A stretch of 64,000 bases of DNA from JAFAMB01 sp963775805 (GTDB taxonomy: Bacteria; Verrucomicrobiota; Verrucomicrobiia; Chthoniobacterales; JAFAMB01): NCBI GenBank assembly GCA_963775805.1, contig CAVZKG010000004.1, positions 496,001-560,000 of the forward strand, read 5' to 3'. The position numbers and the translations under genes are program-made. The first letter of the stretch is position 1. Every line of letters starts with the position of its first letter. Below the pieces are notes generated by a model. That model had not been told where the DNA came from and searched no databases. It was given only the letters and a program-made list of their open reading frames with translations. Shown here piece after piece: positions 59,582 to 64,000 of the stretch.

Positions 59582-60925
59582 CTAGTACTTTGCGAATTCT
59601 TCCGCGATTGAATTTGCTAGTTGTTGAAGTTCGTTCGAATCCGGCCCCTCGAGAAGCAAGCGCGCCTTTGGCTCGGTCCCTGAGTACCGAAGTAACACGC
59701 GCCCTTTGCCGTTCAATCGCGACTCCGCCTCTTGGAGTTTCGAGGTGAGGCCTGCGATCTTTTCAAACGGGATCTTTTCGCGGACCGGGATGCTTTGTAG
59801 CACCTGCGGGTATTTGTGCAACGCCTGGCGAAGTTCGCTGAGCGGTTTGCCGGTCTCCAGGATAATCGCGATGATCTGAAGCGCCGCGATCAATCCGTCT
59901 CCGGTGGTCGTAAAGTCGCGGAAAATGATGTGGCCGCTCTGTTCTCCGCCCAGATTTAATTCTTGATGGACCAACGCATCCATTACATGGCGATCGCCCA
60001 CCGCAGTACGCAACACGTGCCCTCCGTGCTGACGCAGGAGATCGTCCAGTCCGAAGTTGCTCATCACGGTAACGACGACCGTTTTTTGTTTGAGCTGGTC
60101 GCGCCGGATGAGGTCGAGAGAAGCAATTGCCAGTAATTCGTCGCCATCCAGGGCTGAACCATGTTCGTCGCAAAAGAGAAGCCTGTCGGCATCGCCATCG
60201 TGGGCAAGGCCGAATGCCGAGCCTGAATCCTGGACGAGGCGCGAAAGTGTTTCCGGATGGGTGCTTCCGCACTCGAAGTTGATATTGAAGCCGTCCGGTT
60301 CGAATGCGTGGAGCTCGACATCAGCGCCGAGTTTTGACAGGACCATTGGTGTTGCACGGAACGCTGCGCCATTCGCGACATCCAGCGCGATTCTGACTCC
60401 TTTGAGCGATAGACTCTTAGGAAACGTCGAAGCGGCGAACTCGCTATAGACTTCCGTCGCTTCTCGAAGAACACGGATCCGGCCGACTCCTTTGCCTGTT
60501 GGTAAGGTGGTAGAGTCAGAGCGATCGAATTCCGACTCGATTGCACGCTCGTCGTCGTCGCCGAGTTTGTGTCCGGTCGGACCAAAGAATTTGATTCCAT
60601 TGTCATCAAAAGGATTGTGCGATGCAGAAACTACGATTCCGAACGCTGCCCCGTTCCTCGCCGTCAGGTAAGCCACGGCTGGAGTCGGGATTACGCCCGC
60701 GAGGAGGACCTCGATTCCAAAGGAGGTGAGACCGGCCGCAATCGCCGATTCCAGCATTTCACCGGAAGCACGTGTGTCTCTGCCGACCACGACTTTTGCA
60801 TGACTCAAATCACGCGCCAACACTCGCGTCGCTGCCTGCGCCAATTTGAGGACTGATGCAGCAGTAATCGGCTCGCGGTTTGCGGTGCCGCGAATGCCAT
60901 CCGTCCCGAAAAGTTTCTGTGACAC
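59582..60925 (-). CDS. glmM: Phosphoglucosamine mutase
   Basis: Converts glucosamine-6-phosphate to glucosamine-1-phosphate for peptidoglycan and LPS precursors. The 447-residue product has the phosphoserine loop SASHNPFDDNGIKFFG, metal loop DGDADRLLFC, sugar loop GGEQSGHIIFRDFTTTGDGL and phosphate loop RYSGTEPKARLLLEG, in the right order. The start is LFGTDGIRGTANREPI. Gene order cdaA-(CdaR-like)-glmM is conserved in many bacteria. It is transcribed away from cdaA on the same strand, with a gap of 165 bases after the small CdaR-like frame. Confidence 0.96.
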   Translation of the reverse strand: MSQKLFGTDGIRGTANREPITAASVLKLAQAATRVLARDLSHAKVVVGRDTRASGEMLESAIAAGLTSFGIEVLLAGVIPTPAVAYLTARNGAAFGIVVSASHNPFDDNGIKFFGPTGHKLGDDDERAIESEFDRSDSTTLPTGKGVGRIRVLREATEVYSEFAASTFPKSLSLKGVRIALDVANGAAFRATPMVLSKLGADVELHAFEPDGFNINFECGSTHPETLSRLVQDSGSAFGLAHDGDADRLLFCDEHGSALDGDELLAIASLDLIRRDQLKQKTVVVTVMSNFGLDDLLRQHGGHVLRTAVGDRHVMDALVHQELNLGGEQSGHIIFRDFTTTGDGLIAALQIIAIILETGKPLSELRQALHKYPQVLQSIPVREKIPFEKIAGLTSKLQEAESRLNGKGRVLLRYSGTEPKARLLLEGPDSNELQQLANSIAEEFAKY

Positions 60926-61090
60926 CGGCTATGTTCGCGACGAGGCCAGGGAAGATCAACTAGTAATAAGAAGATAACTGCACGACAAGGGATCGACCGA
61001 CGCGTAAAAAATGGGTCACATGAGCCTCATACGGCCCATACGCCTCATATGGCCCATACGCCTCATAGTTGGACCTCTATGGCGAATAAA

Positions 61091-61246
61091 TCAGCGCTTA
61101 CGCGGCGTTTGCACGACGGGGCGCTGATCGTATCCGGTTCGATCCGGCGAAACGTCGGCGTTCTTTTTGACCAAGTACCAAACCGCCGTTGCCACGACGA
61201 GGGACATCAGTTTTGCGCGCCAGTTCTCGATGAAAAGTCGTTTCAT
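61091..61246 (-). CDS. 51-residue CdaR/YbbR-like membrane peptide
   Basis: Start ATG at 61246, stop at 61091; too short for a standard ORF cut-off. The product begins MKRLFIENWRAKLMSLVVAT, then AVWYLVKKNADVSP, and ends in a basic Pro/Arg tail (QTPRKR). The pattern NW-x-x-KLxSLxxAxxxWYLV matches the N-terminal membrane helix of YbbR/CdaR proteins, whose C-terminal YbbR domains regulate CdaA. Here those domains are absent. It lies 4 bases after the cdaA stop and upstream of glmM, exactly where cdaR sits in other genomes. I infer a minimal CdaR that might still touch CdaA in the membrane. Coding status depends on conservation in relatives. Confidence 0.7.
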   Translation of the reverse strand: MKRLFIENWRAKLMSLVVATAVWYLVKKNADVSPDRTGYDQRPVVQTPRKR

Positions 61247-61250
61247 GAAT

Positions 61251-62069
61251 TCAGGGCGTTGTGTCCGGCTCGGGCAAGGTGTTCCCTTCGCTGTTATCGG
61301 ATTGATCGTTATCCCGCATCAGCAGTTCGGAAAGACGTTTCTCGAATTGTCCCGGTTTGAACTCGCGTTCGATTTTTCCTCTATGGCAGATCGAGACGCT
61401 TCCCGTCTCCTCAGAGACGACAACCGCGATTGCGTCTGATTCTTCCGTAACGCCGAGTGCTGCGCGATGTCGCAGGCCTAGCGTGCGATCCAAGTCTTCT
61501 CGCTGGCTGACCGGAAAAATGCAGGCTGCCGCGATAATCCGATCATTCCGAACGATGACGCCTCCGTCATGAAGAGGGGTCTTCGGGAAAAAAATTGTGA
61601 TCAGAAGTTCCTCCGACATCTCGCAATCGATGTTCACGCCGCTTTCGGCGAAGCTTCTGATAGCCGTATCCCGTTCGATCGCGAGCAAGGCTCCGATTTG
61701 CCGGTTCGAAAGTTCGAACACCGCATCGGTGATGATATCGATGGTCTCCTTTTTTTGGGTCGCAGACGAAAAGAGTTGGCTACTACCCAATTCTGCAAGT
61801 GCACGGCGCAACTCCGGTTGAAATATGACGACGAGCGCGATCGCGACAAATGCGGTGAGGCTCCGCAATAACCAACTGATCACCGTCAGGTTCAAAATCT
61901 GTGAGACCAGGGTCAGCGTGATGAACAGAATCGCGAGTCCTGTCAGAACTTTGGCGCCGCGCGTTCCTCGGAAATAGAGGTAGCCGTAATAGATCGCGAC
62001 TGCCAATAGCAGAATCTCGATCGCGGCGTTCCAATACTCGCCAATGAGATCTAGAATCAGGTTAATCAT
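61251..62069 (-). CDS. cdaA: Diadenylate cyclase CdaA (DisA_N domain)
   Basis: Makes cyclic di-AMP from two ATP. The 272-residue membrane protein has three N-terminal helices (about 5-85) and a DAC domain with ELSNRQIGALLAIERDTAIR, the motif DGGVIVRNDRIIAAACIFPV (canonically DGA) and GLRHRAALGVTEESDAIAVV (RHR motif), then VVSEETGSVSICHRGKIERE. The substrate motifs are intact, so activity is likely. It overlaps the end of folP by 8 bases and is followed, 4 bases on, by the CdaR-like short frame and then glmM. Confidence 0.94.
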   Translation of the reverse strand: MINLILDLIGEYWNAAIEILLLAVAIYYGYLYFRGTRGAKVLTGLAILFITLTLVSQILNLTVISWLLRSLTAFVAIALVVIFQPELRRALAELGSSQLFSSATQKKETIDIITDAVFELSNRQIGALLAIERDTAIRSFAESGVNIDCEMSEELLITIFFPKTPLHDGGVIVRNDRIIAAACIFPVSQREDLDRTLGLRHRAALGVTEESDAIAVVVSEETGSVSICHRGKIEREFKPGQFEKRLSELLMRDNDQSDNSEGNTLPEPDTTP

Positions 62070-62922
62070 TAAAGAGGATCGATTCGGTCATCCGTAGCGC
62101 TTCACGGTTCGGGCGTACATCGTGCACTCGAAAGATGTGGGCTCCCTGTTCCCTTAGCAGGCTCGTCAGAGCCACAGTTGGCCATATTCGATCTTCCGAT
62201 GGCAACTTCGGATCTCCAAGCAGCTGCGCAATCATCGATTTTCTCGAGACTCCGACCACAATAGGCTGGTCCAGGCTGGTGAACCGGCGCAGATCCCGGA
62301 CAAGTTCCACGTTATCCTGTAAACGCTTCCCGAAACAATACCCGGGATCGATAGCAATTCGGTCCCGGCTAACCCCAGCCTGGAGCAGGAAGTCGACGCG
62401 CGATTTCAAGTAATCGAACACCTCGGTCACAACATCGTCGTAGTGAGGATCGATCTGCATGGTTTTCGGCGTGCCGCGCATATGCATCAATATCACACCT
62501 GCATCTGAGTCTTTGACGAGAGCAGGCATCTCTTCATCAACTGTTAGTGCGGAAATATCATTAATAATATCTGCGCCGGCAGCGAGCGCTTGCCGGGCCG
62601 TCTCCGCTTTGTAGGTATCCACCGACAGGAGGAGATCGGGGAACCGGGCGCGAATCCTTTTGAGGACCGGAATCACGCGTCGAAGTTCTTCTTTGAGAGT
62701 CACGGGTTCGGATCCCGGCCGTGATGATTCGCCCCCGATATCGAGAATGTCCGCTCCTTCTTCCACCATCCGTTCTGCTTGTCTGAACGCCGCTTCCTCT
62801 TCCAGAAATCGGCCCCCGTCGGAAAATGAATCCGGCGTGACATTCAATACGCCCATGATCAGACCCGAACGGCTCAGGTCAACTGAGCGACGATTTCGCA
62901 GTCTCCAGATCATGCAGAACAC
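62062..62922 (-). CDS. folP: Dihydropteroate synthase
   Basis: Joins 6-hydroxymethyl-dihydropterin pyrophosphate with p-aminobenzoate; the target of sulfonamides. The 286-residue TIM-barrel protein has GVLNVTPDSFSDGG, ADILDIGGESSRPGS, LLSVDTYKAETA, DPGYCFGKRLQDN, VGVSRKSMI and VHDVRPNREAL. The first Met (62922) and the one three codons in (62913) are both possible starts. It heads folP-cdaA-(CdaR-like)-glmM, so folate and c-di-AMP genes are co-expressed, and the FolB domain at 57.9 kb works just before it in the pathway. Confidence 0.95.
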   Translation of the reverse strand: MFCMIWRLRNRRSVDLSRSGLIMGVLNVTPDSFSDGGRFLEEEAAFRQAERMVEEGADILDIGGESSRPGSEPVTLKEELRRVIPVLKRIRARFPDLLLSVDTYKAETARQALAAGADIINDISALTVDEEMPALVKDSDAGVILMHMRGTPKTMQIDPHYDDVVTEVFDYLKSRVDFLLQAGVSRDRIAIDPGYCFGKRLQDNVELVRDLRRFTSLDQPIVVGVSRKSMIAQLLGDPKLPSEDRIWPTVALTSLLREQGAHIFRVHDVRPNREALRMTESILFND

Positions 62923-62927
62923 ACTAG

Positions 62928-62969
62928 CCTGAAAATCTCACGAGCCAAAGCGCTCGTAAGATTTTCAGG
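62928..62969. repeat. 17-bp inverted repeat CCTGAAAATCTCACGAG / CTCGTAAGATTTTCAGG
   Basis: One mismatch across 17 pairs, with an 8-base loop, just upstream of folP. The related hairpin at 33168-33197 has the same core (AATCTCACAAGC). It sits at the border of two - strand units and may be a terminator for clpC or a regulatory hairpin of folP. Confidence 0.6.
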
Positions 62970-62971
62970 AC

Positions 62972-63032
62972 CAGAACTCTGACCCTTGAACTCGGAACTT
63001 CGAACCCTGAACCCTGAACCCGGAACTCAAAA
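62972..63032. repeat. GAACTCGGAACTTCGAACCC-family repeat
   Basis: Successive GAACYC words (GAACTCTGACCCTTGAACTC, GGAACTTCGAACCCTGAACC, CTGAACCCGGAACTC). It is the reverse complement of the family at 25889-25926 and 47189-47240. Confidence 0.55.
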
Positions 63033-63070
63033 CGCGAAACGGCGTTCATCGGAGGAACCGATGAACGCCG
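63031..63070 (-). terminator. Terminator-like hairpin after clpC
   Basis: A perfect 13-bp stem CGGCGTTCATCGG (63040-63052) with CCGATGAACGCCG (63058-63070), 5-base loop. Read on the - strand it is followed by TTTCGCGTTTT, and it starts about 27 bases after the clpC stop codon. Confidence 0.7.
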
Positions 63071-63096
63071 CAAATTGAACGCAAATGGCCGGCCGC

Positions 63097-64000
63097 CTAA
63101 GCAGCGGCTGGACTGGCTTCGACGTGGACCGCCTTAAACTCAAGCATCTCGGCAGCAGCATGGACATCCAGTATGTCGCCAGGCTTGATGTTGCCGCGCA
63201 AAAGCTCTTCGGCAAGCGGGTCTTCCAGGTACTTTTCAACCGCGCGGCGCATTGGGCGCGCGCCGTAGGTCGGGTCGTACCCTTTGTCGATCAGGAATTC
63301 GACTGCAGACGGATCCAGCTGAACCTTGATGGATTTGGTTCCGATGCGCCCGATAACTTTCGCGACTTCGAGCTCCACAATCTTTGCCAAATCCTCGCGG
63401 CTGAGAGTGTGGAAAACAATGATGTCATCCAATCGATTCAGAAACTCCGGTTTGAAGGTCCGCTTCGATTCTTCGAGAATCTTGTCCCTCATGTGCTCGT
63501 ACGATTCGTTTCCAGAATTTGCACCAAATCCCAAAGAGGTCTGACGTTTGATCAGTTCCGCACCGACGTTTGACGTCATGATGATAATCGTGTTCCGGAA
63601 ATCGATTTTGCGGCCCAGGCTGTCAGTGACTTTACCTTCCTCCAGGATCTGGAGCAGGAGATGCATCACATCCGGGTGAGCTTTTTCAATTTCGTCGAAT
63701 AGCACGACTGAATAGGGCCGCCGGCGAACCGCTTCGGACAGCTGACCACCTTCCTCGTATCCAACATATCCGGGAGGCGATCCGATCAGCCGTGAGGCCG
63801 TGAATTTTTCCATGTACTCGGACATGTCGATTTGAATCAACGCGTCTGAATCTCCGAACATGAATTCGGCAAGGGACCGTGCAAGGAACGTCTTGCCGAC
63901 GCCGGTTGGTCCGAGGAATATGAACGAACCGATCGGGCGCCGTGGATCCTTTAGATCCGCCCGTGAACGCCGCAAAGCTTTGCTGATCGCAACGACCGCT
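63097..64000 (-). CDS. clpC: ATP-dependent Clp protease ATPase ClpC (3' part, cut by the window end)
   Basis: Only the C-terminal ~300 residues are in the window; the reading frame is open through 64000 (AVVAISKALRRSRADLKDPR is read before the first internal TTG), so the gene continues past the right end. The second AAA module is seen: Walker A GPTGVGKT, SEYMEKFTASRLIGSPPGYV, Walker B VVLFDEIEKAHPDV, and IIIMTSNVGAELI, then the small D2 domain ending GARPMRRAVEKYLEDPLAEE. ClpC/MecB-type sequence rather than ClpB or ClpA. Its C-terminal ~40 residues are slightly longer than usual. A 13-bp terminator hairpin follows. Confidence 0.92.
   Translation of the reverse strand, partial: AVVAISKALRRSRADLKDPRRPIGSFIFLGPTGVGKTFLARSLAEFMFGDSDALIQIDMSEYMEKFTASRLIGSPPGYVGYEEGGQLSEAVRRRPYSVVLFDEIEKAHPDVMHLLLQILEEGKVTDSLGRKIDFRNTIIIMTSNVGAELIKRQTSLGFGANSGNESYEHMRDKILEESKRTFKPEFLNRLDDIIVFHTLSREDLAKIVELEVAKVIGRIGTKSIKVQLDPSAVEFLIDKGYDPTYGARPMRRAVEKYLEDPLAEELLRGNIKPGDILDVHAAAEMLEFKAVHVEASPAAA

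Overview
This window looks like chromosomal DNA of a Gram-negative, mid-GC bacterium, most likely a soil verrucomicrobium (Chthoniobacterales or 'Spartobacteria' type). That is an inference from gene content: outer-membrane and RND proteins, the HemQ haem branch, a two-domain homocysteine methyltransferase/methylene-THF reductase, a fused SecDF, and intergenic gaps filled with several families of short dispersed repeats. No 16S rRNA gene is present to confirm it. Almost everything is core or general metabolism. I see no intact transposase, integrase, phage gene or CRISPR array.

Layout. 0.4-5.6 kb: DsbD-type thiol reductase, a redoxin and FtsH. 5.9-8.9 kb: a gap-pgk-tpiA glycolytic operon. 9.2-13.7 kb: RND pump (permease plus adaptor, no outer-membrane factor nearby). 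14.1-16.3 kb: a FIST-domain sensor overlapping an AraC regulator. 16.4-20.1 kb: CoaB-like protein, tRNA-Val, a haem-binding/P460-like protein and xseA. 20.2-23.6 kb: glycosyltransferase and glgB. 23.8-25.6 kb: sorbosone-dehydrogenase-like protein with its own cytochrome c. 25.8-31.2 kb: CAU tRNA, rpsT, a PilZ-like protein, a TVP38 membrane protein, the Hcy-methyltransferase/MTHFR fusion and panC. 31.3-33.8 kb: two oligopeptide-type ABC permeases and apt. 33.85-34.62 kb: two tandem-repeat arrays in opposing orientation. 34.6-39.0 kb: haem operon ccsA-hemA-hemC-cobA/hemD, then rpsU. 39.4-41.4 kb: LemA plus two TPM proteins. 41.7-44.7 kb: a B12-dependent acyl-CoA mutase in which the IcmF architecture is split into two genes. 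44.9-46.8 kb: a Gly/Tyr-rich secreted peptide and an outer-membrane barrel. 47.5-51.6 kb: aldolase, oxidoreductase and PfkB kinase with a LacI regulator. 51.7-56.4 kb: yajC-secDF and hemQ-larE. 56.8-64.0 kb: ferredoxin, dciA, a HAD-FolB fusion, bioD, glmM, a tiny CdaR-like peptide, cdaA, folP and the 3' part of clpC.

How the genes connect. HemA, HemC, CobA/HemD and HemQ supply siroheme/haem precursors and haem; the CcsA protein serves cytochrome c maturation, and several c-type or haem proteins in the window would use that product. FolP and the FolB domain belong to folate synthesis and feed the MTHFR half of the methionine enzyme. CdaA, the short CdaR-like peptide and GlmM form the widely conserved c-di-AMP/cell-wall gene set.

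The most unusual items are the 51-residue CdaR-like peptide with no room for YbbR domains, the HAD-dihydroneopterin aldolase fusion, the two-gene IcmF, a MITE-like element with ~70-bp inverted ends at 3.1-3.4 kb, and the opposing CACAGATT arrays that run right up to the start codon of the haem operon.
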